Of a DNA stretch of 64,000 nucleotides, positions 47,135 through 58,374 are shown piece by piece. The stretch covers positions 71,859,865-71,923,864 of the forward strand of contig CM036753.1 in NCBI GenBank assembly GCA_020796225.1, given 5' to 3'. The notes beneath the pieces are model-generated. The model was given only the letters and a program-made list of their open reading frames with translations, did no database searches and was not told the origin of the DNA. Made by a program: the position numbers and the translations under genes. The DNA comes from Arion vulgaris. Taxonomy: Eukaryota; Mollusca; Gastropoda; Stylommatophora; Arionidae. Each line of letters begins with the position of its first letter. Within the stretch, counting starts at the first letter, position 1.

Positions 47135-47535
47135 CACCAACTACTGCTGCCTTGCAGTTTGATTGGGGACAATCAAAGACTAGCTGAGTAAATCGTACAC
47201 AAAACTGGACGGCAGGCAAACCAAGTACCCAAAAATAAAAAGACTGGTAACCTGATTAGATGATGCTCAACAACCCGGAAGGAAAGGTTGTCTAAGGGTA
47301 GCTACCCTAAGAGAAAATAGCAACCTGCTGCTTTGCAGGTCGGCTGGGGAGAGCGAACCCAGTAAACGCTAGCTAAAACCGGACACATCGCCGAAGAATA
47401 AGCACAAGAGCTCCAAATGGCGCTAAAGATGTGAAGAAACACACCCATACTAAAGCTGCAGAATCAGATTTCACATGAATAAGAATTTATGGGAAATCTG
47501 GTACATCAGTCTAAGCGGTGATCGTGAGATGAGAT
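47135..47535 (+). repeat. Repeat D, most complete copy
   Basis: About 400 bp from CTGCCTTGCAGTTTGATTGG through CTCAACAACCCGGAAGG, GCTACCCTAAGAGAAAATAG, GCGAACCCAGTAAACGCTAG and CAAGAGCTCCAAATGGCGCT to GGGAAATCTGGTACATCAGT. No tRNA boxes or coding frame are evident, and no tail is obvious. Confidence 0.75.
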
Positions 47536-47764
47536 TTCTACCAGCTGGGACGTTCATGGTGTAATTTGTTTTATACAAACAGGACACAATGTTGCAGAGA
47601 CATGTTAATTATGCACTATTTGTAAGAATGTGGTTGAATCATAAACAATATTATAACAATGGATGAGATATGTCCTCAGTTCATAAATGCAGAGATGAAT
47701 GAATAGTCCTAATAATGGATGCACATTCATTTCTCTAAACAAGCCTCAACAAATTCAAACAAGA

Positions 47765-48115
47765 AATGCTGAAAATGATTAGAAGGTCAATCCAATACAG
47801 AAAGCATAGAATGGTCACTAAAGGTGCAGTTATGCACAACAATGCACACAGTATCACATTGCAGTTCACACAGACTTTACTTGAGCAGTTTAAATGGGAG
47901 ATTTTCAAATCCTCAATGTATACTAGTTTGAACTTCGGGTGCCAACCTATTACCATTTATGTACAATCAAGGTCTAGCTTACTAACCAGCCCTTCGAAAC
48001 TAACCAGGTGCTCATGGATGGGGTGGACAATTGACTTGGTACCCTGGAGATGACACACCTTGATAAATGGGTTACAAGTGCCTTGGCAACCGTGAAAAAG
48101 CTTGTATGTAGAAGT
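47765..48115 (+). mobile_element. mariner-type transposase fragment
   Basis: The frame 47766-48053 reads KHRMVTKGAVMHNNAHSITL, QTLLEQFKWEIFKSS and SLNFGCQPITIYVQS. This is a diverged form of the mariner D,D34D region (HDNARPHTA, ELLEQFGWEIxxHPPYSPDLAPSDYHLF). In active enzymes the HDNA Asp and the SPDLAPSD Asp are catalytic; here they are replaced (HNNA, SLNFGCQ). A KKLVCRSY-like end follows after a frame break. Confidence 0.75.
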
Positions 48116-48194
48116 TATATGTAATAACATTTTATTCTCAATTTATTTTTTAAATCAGCCAATTAAAATGTTGATTTTGGAATAGCTTTTGTAT

Positions 48195-48775
48195 GAAACA
48201 ATAGAGATTAGCCGTTTATGGGTCAGTATGGAACACTACAGATTAGCCATTGATGGGCAAGTATAAAACATGAAAGATTAGCTGTTGATGGTCAGTATAA
48301 ATGGCGATTACTGTTGATGGGCAGTATGAAACATTACAGATTAGCTGTTGATGGGCAGTATGAAACATGACAGATTAGCGTTGATGAAACACAGATTAGC
48401 TGTTGATGGAGTAGAAACATACAGATTAGCGTTGATGGCAGTATGAAACATGACAGATTAGGCCATTGATGGGCAAGTATAAAACATTACAGATTAGCTG
48501 TTGATGGGTAAGTATGAAACATTACAGATTAGCAGTTGATGGGCAAGTATGAAACATGACAGATTAGCCGTTGATGGGCATGTATGAAACACGACAGATT
48601 AGCCGTTGATGGGCAAGTATGAAACACGACAGATTAGCTGTTGATGGGCAAGTATGAAACATGACAGATTAGCTGTTGATGGGCAAGTATGGAACACGAC
48701 AGATTAGCTGTTGATGGGCAAGTATGGAACACGACAGATTAGCTGTTGATGGGTAAGTATGAAACATTAACAATC
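48195..48775. repeat. 35-bp minisatellite, about 16 copies
   Basis: The unit joins ACAGATTAGCTGTTGATGGG and CAAGTATGAAACATG. The right-hand copies (48540-48760) are nearly identical, and the left ones vary in length. Confidence 0.9.
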
Positions 48776-48779
48776 TAAC

Positions 48780-50215
48780 TTTCTTAGTATTTAGTATATT
48801 CTTAAGATAATGAATATAGTCCCTGATATAGATAACTTCCCTTATACCAATAATACTAGTCCCTGATATAAAGACTAAATAGCAATAGATATTTTATCCT
48901 GTCTTCAACAAGTTACACTCCTTCAACCATCATGCTGAACCAAGTTAACTTTTGTTAATAATGCCAATAACATGCAAGTTATATTTTAACAGAAATTACT
49001 TCAGAAAAAAAGAAAAACACAAGAAACATTTATAAACATAGAAACACTTTAAAAAAATCACAGCAACATGTTAAAATCACAGTCGGACTACTTGCAGGAA
49101 ATGGATTCACTCTGAGCAAATTGGAATGCCACTTGTTTTGAAACAACGTCAATTAATTATGTTTATCAGGATAATCTCTTTTTTTTAAAAAGAACCTCAC
49201 TAGATATAGTGTGATTTGTAGTTGTTTCTGATATCATAATGTTCACAAACCAGATTTTGTTAAACAATGTTTATGCACATACAAAGCATATAAATACAAA
49301 ATAATGGTAGACATTAAATAAGATGTCTGAAATAGTCATACAAATAAAATAAACCTTTCAGAAACAGACATGTTAATGTGCATACATAAACAAAAGTGTG
49401 GACAGACTTTAGTTTGTGTTGTACTGTAAATAATAAATATCTTCAAAAACAAAAGTTTGGCATTTACAATTCTGAACTGAAGTATTTTTTATATATTTTA
49501 TTATATTATTTTGACACAACAATTAAATGTGAAAGTGGCAGAAACATCAGACATTCAATGTATTTCTATAATAAAAAATAAATGTGATTTCCTTGTTACT
49601 GTGTTCATACAACATTTAACATCTTTCTTACACTATTTTAATAATAAGTCTTTGACAAATAGCAGTTCCATATGGCAACAAATTTAGTCCAAATGACCAC
49701 GTTTTGAAAATAAATGCATTGGTATCTCCCTGTGTATATCTAGAAGTCCCTTATTGAAGAGAAATGACAGCATCAACATACTCTAACAAGTATTTACCAC
49801 AAGGCGACTTGTTATTGCACAGATTATTTGCACAGGGCTATAGTCAGATATGTCAGAGAGAGTTGGAAAATGACATCGAAAAGATTGAGAAAAATAATGA
49901 ACATCAAAATGGATGAATTCAGAAGTGATGGAATCAGAGAAATGTCTGGTCGACCACTAGTAACAACTGTTATAAGAAAGAGATATGTTGGGCTTACTTT
50001 GAGAAGAAATGATTTAAAAAAATAACAAAACAGGCATTGAAGTAGGAGGCAAAAGGTTCAGAAAGGATGCCTTATGGAAATCCTAAAATGAACTTTACGG
50101 AGAGAGGTGAGAAATCAGACTCAATGCCATAGTAGAGATTGAGCAAATTGCCCAGCACAGAGTGGTATTGACAAATTATTTGCAGGTGCTATGTAATGTA
50201 TAATGGTACGAGAGG
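48780..50215. other. Unassigned stretch
   Basis: The plus frame 49828-50025 is basic (RESWKMTSKRLRKIMNIKMD) but matches nothing I recognise with confidence; it could be LINE debris. Confidence 0.35.
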
Positions 50216-50217
50216 AA

Positions 50218-50220
<3 letters not shown>

Positions 50221-50250
<30 letters not shown>
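50221..50250. repeat. (AT)n microsatellite
   Basis: About 15 uninterrupted AT units. Confidence 0.9.
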
Positions 50251-50254
<4 letters not shown>

Positions 50255-50329
50255 TAATACGGTTAAGTGATGGCCTTATGCATCTATGGGAGTGAACCAG
50301 GAGGGATTAGCAGTACATACATAAAATTG

Positions 50330-50500
50330 GTTACTGAATCATAGCTTTAACATGCAGACCCATAGATACTCAATCTCCCCAAGAAATAAAAGGTATGCAT
50401 GATGAAAGTTCTTGTGGTTGGCTAATTAAACATATCTCTCATTCTGCCCTCAGAGTCATATCCTACTCACATAACATGTGATTCCAAACTCTTTAAAACA
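50330..50500 (-). mobile_element. LINE group R C-terminal fragment
   Basis: The plus-strand block GCAGACCCATAGATACTCAA matches the starts of the fragments at 34150 and 44320. Minus-strand reading GEIEYLWVCM. Confidence 0.5.
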
Positions 50501-50507
50501 TCTTCGA

Positions 50508-50735
50508 TTGCTCCATATCGACCACTTGTTTACAACTCTGTGATTTGTATGTGATCTGAGCCTAAGAGCAATTGTATGTTGTGCCAGTTATGCGCCTACA
50601 AGTAGACCAGCACATTCGATTTCTGCAACGCTTTTTATTTATTAGGGTAGCTTCCCTAGGCCCCTACCTCAGTCACCTCTCACAATTCATGCCTTGTAGA
50701 TTGCAGTGTTACTATTTTTTTCTCTATGGGCCAAC
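50508..50735 (-). repeat. SINE-A copy
   Basis: Minus orientation: CCATATCGACCACTTG, ATGCGCCTACAAGTAGACC, ATTAGGGTAGCTTCCCTAGG, ATGCCTTGTAG. Near full length, with a small insertion in the GACATG block. Confidence 0.85.
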
Positions 50736-51119
50736 TCTTTAAAACAGAAGTCATATGAAGGCAGACAAAATGTTCTACGTATCAGAGACACACATAATAG
50801 GTGGTTAATCAGTCTAACTGAGGCAAAGAACAATGTCACACATTCTTAAAGATCCTCAAACACACATCTTGTTTATCAAAGATCAGCATCATTACCAAAG
50901 AAACAGTATTTCATAATAGAAAATTAAAAGATTTTCCTTTTGGCAAGGGAAAGTGGATCACTCAGATTGAAAATAACATCTCATATCATGAACTGAAAAC
51001 TGATTTTTAAAAAAAGATAAACATTGGAAGCAGATGCACTATACTGTAGACACCTACCCCCCAGTGCCATGCAAAGGAAAAGACCATTATCTTCAGAGCC
51101 AGAACAAGATGTAACAGAC

Positions 51120-51510
51120 TTTGAAGTTTTATGTACAAACAGTTTTTAATTGGCAAGTGAATTGTGGACTGAGCCTTGAAACTGCAGAGCAACTCCCTCG
51201 TGTCTGCTCTATAGGGAAAGATAAGGAGATGATGACTTATGAAGACTTACTTATAAACCCTCAAAGAGCAATGTTACTCTTATACAATGGATACAAAGCA
51301 AAAGGCTAGCCATGCAAAAGGTGGACCTTAGGGATAGCAGAGGTGTTGAAAGACACTGTTTATGAAGCATACACAATAGCCCATTCTAGAAATCTCATCC
51401 TGAGGCAAATCAGGACTGGAGAAAAGAAAGACAAGGTGCAGAGGGAGGCTCGTTCCATGTGTCTCTTTTTTCGAATTGATGCCAAAAGGCAAAACAGGAT
51501 TAGAGAATAG
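51120..51510 (+). mobile_element. LINE group T 3'-terminal fragment
   Basis: The reading TYEDLLINPQRAMLLLYNGY, KAKG-stop-PCKRWTLGIAEVL, then AHSRNLIL. It is the longest of the three NGYKxKG-type tails (others at 16470 and 18745), with one stop inside. Confidence 0.65.
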
Positions 51511-51514
51511 ATAA

Positions 51515-53020
51515 ATAGACTTATGAACTTGAGGGGTGTTAATAAATGACCTGAACTGAATCACACAGTCCAAAGATGCCATTAGTGCTATGATATGATG
51601 ACTAACAGAACAATGATCAAGTAAGGATGATGTAAATATATAGAAGCATGCAGTGTGTGTTTTGTTAATAAATAAACACAACTATAATAGAACAGAGATA
51701 TACGGGATAGATATAACTCTAGATTGTATATCCATCTTAGTGTAATAAACAACATAATTGATAACAAAGACATGTACAATTCATTTAACACATTCTCAGA
51801 AAGGATCTGAAAATTGTTCAGCAGCACTAAAGAACAAGTGTAAATAAAATAGTACAAAGTCTGAAAATATCAGTTAGATCCCTTAGATCAGTTAATGTAA
51901 TTTACATCCCCAAGTGGGGATCGCATGAGAGAGATCCTAAGTAAGGATCATGACCATCGACGAAGTGGGTGAACTAGCTAGAGACAGAGTGAATTTCAGA
52001 TACGCTGCAAAGAAAGCAATCTCCTATAAAGGATACACACCTTGATGATGTAAAGGATCAGTATCTCCTGTAGACCAACCAAATAGTTTGTGCACACAGA
52101 TAATTTTGGCCCAAACTTGCCTCAAACCCTGGACCTTTTCACAGCAGATGGTCACTAACAAAGCACATTATTAACTTTGATAGCGACAAGCCCAGATGGT
52201 AGTTAACTCTTAGTGAACCAGTGCAAAAGCTGTTTTTTATAAGCCATTTATATTTAGAATACAAAACGTCCTTTAGTGTGGTTCCTGGTAAAAAGGTATC
52301 CAACCCAAAGCCACATAGTGTGGTGTTTGGTCCACAAGAAGTTAAGTGTTGTGATCTTCAATACCAACAGAAACAAGAAAAATCACAAGCTTTTTTAAAA
52401 AAAAAATCAGCACACTTACAAAGTGCACATTTTGAGACGTACTTTGGAACATAATGTGAAGATGCACAATCTGTAAGTGAGAGAACAGAACAAAGGAAGA
52501 AGACATAAGCCTAACAGCATGGCACAAAAAAATCAATATCATAATTGACACAGAACACCGTAGACATGAACTTGTGGACCTCTCATAAGTAGTAACCTTT
52601 AATTCAATCATCAGATGAATACGACAGTTTCTTCATTAGATAGCATTCACAGTAGTTTTTTCTTAAATAAAATATTGTCTGATCATTCAACCTTTGTTAT
52701 TGTCATATCACTTTAATATGAATGTGTTATTATTTAGCGTAAGTTTCTTATATGCAAAATTACAACCAATAAATACATAAACAAATGACTTTGTTTAGTA
52801 AATACTAAATTACATCAAAGGATAGTTAACATTTCAATAAAAATGTGTTAATACATACTGGAAAAAAAACAATCACAATATAATAAAACAGAAAAAAGGA
52901 AGTTTACACTAAAATGAGCTTACTGAAAAAAACCAGTCAACATTGAGTTCAAAACTTGACAATTATATCCACATATTATGTAATAGTACTAAAAGAATCC
53001 ATCTCACTAACTCCTTCTTG
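51515..53020. other. Sequence downstream of the NEDD4 stop; nothing coding
   Basis: The part nearest 53026 should be NEDD4 3' UTR. An ATTAAA on the minus strand lies at 52712-52717, about 310 bp after the stop. No other gene was recognised. Confidence 0.35.
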
Positions 53021-53025
53021 ACTGT

Positions 53026-53160
<135 letters not shown>

Positions 53161-53319
53161 TCATTGTGATGGATAATTAAACAAATCTTTTGTTTCATAA
53201 TGTTTGGTAAAACCAGCATTACTCACACACTCCTCAAACAAGTGCCAACACACTTTTACAAATTGTAACAACAACTGCATCCTTTGATATGTCAATTGAT
53301 AGAATAGTATAAACTAACC

Positions 53320-53660
53320 TCTTGTACTAATCTATAAATTTATAACATGAAATAAAAATCATACCTGGGCTAGTCTATAAATTTACAAAATGAAATAAAA
53401 ATCATATCTGTTGCTCTATAAATTTATACGATGAAGTAAAAATCATACCTGTGCTAGTTTATAAATTTATAACATGAAATAAAAATCATACCTGGGATAG
53501 TCTATACATTTATAACATGAAATAAAATAATACCATTGCTAGTCTATAAATTTACAAAATGAAATAAAAATCATACCTGGGCTAGTCTATACATTTATAA
53601 CATGAAATAAAAATCATACCTGGGCTAGTTTATAAATTTATAACATGAAATAAACTAGAT
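53320..53660. repeat. About 45-bp minisatellite in the last NEDD4 intron
   Basis: About seven copies of a unit containing TATAAATTTATAACATGAAA and TAAAAATCATACCTGG. Confidence 0.9.
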
Positions 53661-53778
53661 CTGTTTTAATCTACTAACCATTGTTTCTTCTTTACAAATT
53701 ATAATAATGTTATTCAGATGATTAACATCTCCTCCCCTCAGGAACTCATACAGCCTCAGATTTATTGACATGTTCTAT

Positions 53779-53780
<2 letters not shown>

Positions 53781-53856
<76 letters not shown>

Positions 53857-53878
53857 TATATATACACACACACACACA
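53781..53878. repeat. (TA)n-(CA)n microsatellite
   Basis: A TA run to about 53847, then ATTATATAT interruptions, then ACACACACACAC. Confidence 0.95.
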
Positions 53879-54169
53879 TACATCCTAATGGTTTATAGCT
53901 CAACATATTTTTGTTATTGTGATTGGTCTTGGTATTTTCATTACAACTGGAAACACAGATGCAAGTGCATGATCACTTTAGCAGCTGTTACAGAATTTGT
54001 TACAGGGTTCGAAATCACACGCAATAGTTGAGGGGCAGAATAAGAAGTATGTTTAACCAGTGAGCCATGGGAATCATCAGTATCCATCCAAACTCTTCAA
54101 CATCTGCTGGAGGAAACAGTACCTATGGTTCTGCCTGGATTGCTTTAATGGCAATTTAGTAATGAATAA

Positions 54170-54425
54170 TAGTGGATGGTTCTGTTACGAAGTTGTTAAG
54201 CAGTTTGCCTTGCATTCTGAAGGTCATTTGGTTCAAATTCAAACCATGTCATTTGGTTTACAAGTGCATTTTTTTGAGATCCCTTAGGACTGCTGCTGGA
54301 GCTATGGAGTTTGTGCTTTATGCAATACTCTCTTCAGATAGCGAGACATTTCTGGTAAGAGGGACCAATACATGTCAGGAATCCTGATGCAATGAAATAA
54401 ATTTTTCATCTTTAGACCACTTTTG
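54170..54425 (+). repeat. SINE-E copy
   Basis: It shares GTGCATTTTTTTGAGATCCC, TTAGGACTGCTG, TTTGTGCTTTATGCAATACT and TTTTTCATCTTTAGACC with 8990-9240. The tRNA-like head (GTTGTTAAGCAGTTTGCC) is recognisable. Confidence 0.65.
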
Positions 54426-54671
54426 CCCACCTGCCCAGCGTGTTCATACCGCGTTGGACGAAGGGTGACAAGCCCCCTGTGAGTGCGGTTCAATTTTGCG
54501 GGCTTGCAGAAAAATCACAGGTTTTCCAGATTTGCATTGTTCGTGGCACCGAGCTGAATGCTCATGTACTTCTAGATCGGAAAAAAAAGAACCCTTTTAA
54601 ATAATTTTTGCACTGGATATCTGGGCTATGACAAACTGTGTCTGTCAAAAAGTACATTATGCTGTGCCATA

Positions 54672-54945
54672 AAAGTAAAGTAAAGGAAACCTTTCATACC
54701 TTGTGGTACATAAGGCAATACAGTGTTAGGCCTGTATTGTTCATTGACCATCGGCACATGATGGGTGATGTGGTCAGCATCACGCCGCCGCCTTTACTTT
54801 CCCAGAACCTGTCTGGTACCCAGTTGAGGCTGGGTCGATCTGAGAGCCGTCGTGGTCGGGAAAAATTCCACGCCCACTGCAGGAGTTGAACCCGGACCAC
54901 CAGCCTTGAGAAGCCAGTTTACTGACAACTACGCTACCGCTCTCA
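54672..54945 (-). repeat. SINE-C with 13-bp target-site duplication
   Basis: Minus-orientation family C flanked by ATGCTGTGCCATA (54659-54671) and ATGCTGTACCATA (54946-54958), one mismatch. It contains GATGGGTGATGTGGTCAGCA, GGTACCCAGTTGAGGCTGGG and a box B complement GAACCCGG. Confidence 0.88.
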
Positions 54946-55577
54946 ATGCTGTACCATAGAGGAATGTAATTTCCCACATGATGACACCAGTTTACTGGAG
55001 TGGCTGAAAGATACTCCCCTTCCATTCGCACAATGAAAGGAGTCTCCTGAATGAGGAAAGACTAAATCTGTTTCTCTATCATCTCACCAACTCAGCAGAT
55101 AAATGATTATACACACACACCACATGTTGTCATTTACATACAAGTCTCATTGGTTATCAGATGTGTTGGTTGTTACGTGAGTATATATAAACTTACTGCA
55201 TATACAGAAGAGTAGCCATGTTAATAAATGCATGTGGTATGTTATATTGTTCTGCTGGTTTCTCTCGACAAGCAGGAAATGCTTACATATTTCATCATCA
55301 GCAGTCTTCGCCGAGCCCAATGGGCATAATGCAAAGAAAAAAAATGTCCACCTAATTTGATCTTGTGCCTTTATTTCTACCTCAAATCTAGTCCTATGTA
55401 TGTCTTTCATCTCTGCTTCAAAAGTTCTCCATATGCCCCTACTTTCCTTTTTCCGCAGTCCTTACAGTTTCTACTGTATTGCATATTTTGGCAGCTTTCT
55501 TTTTTCACCATGAGGACTTGTCCAATCTATCACCATCCAATCTATCTCTTTTGCATCTCTTTATTTGTGTCTTCTAG

Positions 55578-55815
55578 ACTAGTTAGTGAGGAGTGTCTGG
55601 CCGAATGGATTAGAGTGCTGGCTCCTATTCGGGAGACCCGGGTTCAATCCCCGGTATGGTCAAGGAGTTTTAAATTCTGTCAGGGACATAAAGAAAAATC
55701 CTAATCTGGATAGTTTTGCACAGACTGCACCAGCCATAAGGTCATCAAATTCCTTAGGCTCATGTTCCCCCTGTGCTACACCACCCTAAAAAGCGGTATT
55801 ACATAGGCAGTAAAG
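55578..55815 (+). repeat. SINE-G (tRNA-derived)
   Basis: The head GTGTCTGGCCGAATGGATTA, then AGACCCGGGTTCAATCCCCG, has box A and box B at tRNA spacing, but the acceptor-arm ends do not pair, so it is not a tRNA gene. The body ends GCGGTATTACATAGGCAG. The other copy is at 11265-11482. Confidence 0.75.
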
Positions 55816-55965
55816 ACATTTTTTTTAACCAGTTAGTTCTTGAAGTCCGATACTACTAATCTTATCATCCCAGGTAAAACCAAATAACTAAAGACATTTT
55901 TTTTTAAACCAGTTAGTTCTTGAAGTTCGATACTACTAATCTTATCATCCCAGGTATAACTAAAT
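55813..55965. repeat. About 80-bp direct duplication next to SINE-G
   Basis: AAAGACATTTTTTTTAACC followed by AGTTAGTTCTTGAAGTCCGA, TACTACTAATCTTATCATCC and CAGGTA occurs twice, with two or three mismatches. Confidence 0.85.
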
Positions 55966-56011
55966 AACATTCTTCTAAGAAGTCTTCCATATTAACAAAT
56001 TTCTTGTATGT

Positions 56012-56258
56012 GTTGCTGGGTTTCACAAGGGGAGCAAAGAATAGTAACACTGCGACCTAAAAGGCATGTTGTAAGAAGCGACTGAGGTTGGGGCCTAGGG
56101 AAGCTACCCTAGTAAATAAAAAGCGTTGCAGAAATAGGATGTGCTGGCCTACTTGTAGGTGCATAACTGGCATAACATACAATCTTTCTTAGGCTTGGAT
56201 CACATACAAATCACAAAGAGTGGTTAACAAGTGGTCGATATGGAGCATTCGAAGATAT
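56012..56258 (+). repeat. SINE-A copy in the last NEDD4 intron
   Basis: Near full length: AGGGGAGCAAAGAATAGTAA, CACTGCGACCTAAAAGGCAT, CTACCCTAGTAAATAAAAAG, CAAATCACAAAGAGTGG, GATATGGAGCATTCGAAG. It is antisense to NEDD4 and about 130 bp from the exon at 56391. Confidence 0.88.
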
Positions 56259-56374
56259 TTTCTATTTTCTATCTATTTTCCAAGTCTCAGATCCATAGAG
56301 AAGGAGCTCACAAGTTTAGTTTTCAGTTAAACTGATTCATTAATTCACTTATTTATAATTATCACTAATTGCTA

Positions 56375-56587
<213 letters not shown>

Positions 56588-57089
56588 TTATTAAGCTAGC
56601 CAAGTAATACAAAATACATATGAATAAAATGAAATTAATTCAAATAAATTAAAAGAAACAATTTTCAGTATTATTATTTATTTTTCACTATTTTCTTCAG
56701 TTCTCATTAGCAACGCAACAGCAGTCAGAGGTAACAGTTGCTCTTCCAAATGACTCACTTATTGGTTTCCTTTCTGTCTTTTATTTTAGAGTTTTAACTC
56801 AGCAATCTGTGGCTAAAAAAAAAAGTTTAACAACAGAACACACTGTAATATATGCTCAATGATTTGGAGGACAATGAATTAAAAGTTGATTATTTCAAAA
56901 GTGACATGGAAATGAAAGCAGAATATGGTGTAGAAATGACAAATCAATGAACTAGAGTTGATCAAGGCTCTAATCCACATCCAAGTGGTGGTCTTGGTAA
57001 CAGACTGCAATACAGCAGTCTGCTTAAGAAAGTGAAGATCGGAGAGAGAAGGTAAAACCAGAAGAAAAAATACAAAGCAGAATACAATA

Positions 57090-57180
57090 CAAAAAAATAT
57101 AGGTGGCGCTGCTCACAATTTTCAGCGACCATTACCCTCATTGTGGTCATGCCATTCCTAGCCTTCATTGCAAACATATC
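57090..57180 (-). mobile_element. LINE group R small fragment
   Basis: Minus strand MKARNGMTTMRVMVAENCEQ matches VKARKGLAAMRVMAAGNIAQ of the element at 58375, in opposite orientation. Confidence 0.6.
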
Positions 57181-57271
57181 ATGTTCTGTAAAATTAAGCT
57201 TCGATCAATATATTATAAACGATTAAATTACTGCATAAACTAAAACATTCAGAGACATGCATTTCACTTAC

Positions 57272-57379
57272 TTTCCAAAAATTTATAATGACTGGGTGAT
57301 TAGCATTGTACTCTCCTTTATATGTTGTGTTATGTTTCCAATTGTTGACATCAATGTCTTGAAGGCCACACATTAACAA
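57272..57379 (-). CDS. NEDD4: NEDD4, HECT exon (LLMCGLQDIDV)
   Basis: 36 codons, phase 0 at both ends, acceptor ATCCCAG and donor AAA|GTAAGT. It reads LLMCGLQDIDVNNWKHNT, then EYNANHPVIINFWK, the hinge side of the HECT C-lobe. It follows the exon ending NEVE at 58053. Confidence 0.93.
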
Positions 57380-57713
57380 CTGGGATATGAAATATGATAG
57401 AGAATATGAAATAAGCTTTATATTTTCTATTGTTAGCAAGGATTTTATAACTGCATTATTTCATTAATTATAGATGACATCTCTCTATATATACTTCATG
57501 CCCCGATTGACACATTATGCTTCCACAAGAGACTTCCACTGTTGCCGTTCTGCTGTTTTTCTACCAGCCGTCTCCCACGTCAGGCCACATTCCTTCAACT
57601 CTCTCTCCATAGATGACATGAGTTTTAAAAAATTCTCTAACATTTACCACTTGTCTTGTAAGCAAACTTTTTAGTTACACAGGTTGAGAAAGAGATGGAC
57701 CGACAAATTTAAC

Positions 57714-57716
<3 letters not shown>

Positions 57717-57752
<36 letters not shown>
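57717..57752. repeat. (TA)n microsatellite
   Basis: An uninterrupted TA run in a NEDD4 intron. Confidence 0.95.
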
Positions 57753-57754
<2 letters not shown>

Positions 57755-58052
57755 GTAATTTGTAACAGAACTATCAAATAAAAGTGGAGACCACTGATGC
57801 AACAATTAAGAATGTAGAAAAACAGATATGGAAATAAGTCATAACCTTTAAAGGTAAAACATCACACAGATCCATCAAGAGGAGCAGTATATATACACAA
57901 ATTGAGAGATGCAATGTTAAAATAATATCTTCGTCAGGTTTGTTGCCTGCAAAAAAAGTAAATATTACAGAAAACAAAATACATAATTTTGCTTACACTT
58001 GGAGTCAACTGCCACGGAAAAAAATGACATAAAATACAAACTTTCTTCCTAC

Positions 58053-58173
58053 CTCAACTTCATTTTCATCAAATATCTGCATCTGATTTTGTGGAATTAG
58101 AGCATTAAATCCTTTCATAAATGCTTTCATCTGGGTGTCAATACGGGAGGAAAACCTCCACTTAATAACACAA
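58053..58173 (-). CDS. NEDD4: NEDD4, HECT exon (IKWRF...IFDENEVE)
   Basis: 121 bases: T completes a Ser codon with the AG of the preceding exon, then CVIKWRFSSRIDTQMKAF, MKGFNALIPQ and IFDENEVE; donor GAG|GTAGG. In NEDD4 this segment carries the exosite-facing end of the N-lobe. The residue before CVIKWRF is Ser, where relatives usually have a Asp/Glu/Arg-Leu, a small local difference. Confidence 0.92.
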
Positions 58174-58374
58174 CTGAGGATGGATGAAAGCAACAGTTGA
58201 ATTCAGCTCGCTGATCTAATATAGTTTTCATGCATTTTTAACAATGAAAGCAAATAGTTATGAACTAAGGTCTGACATTATACTTAAAATATACTTCTTG
58301 GTCACACCTTAAGCTTAGGTTCATTCGATTACAGCATCCCTCTACAGAGTATAATAGTGTGAAAATTGCGTTGT

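Noticed and set aside
49828..50025. A basic 65-codon frame as a LINE tail or small protein
   Set aside because: Composition is suggestive, but no landmark motif could be matched with confidence.
55583..55655. A tRNA gene (good box A and box B)
   Set aside because: The two ends do not pair as an acceptor stem, and a second copy with the same roughly 240-bp body exists at 11265-11482, so it is a SINE head.
57474..57674. A 66-codon plus-strand frame in a NEDD4 intron
   Set aside because: No domain or conserved splice sites; it starts in repeat-like sequence, and the host gene here is on the other strand.
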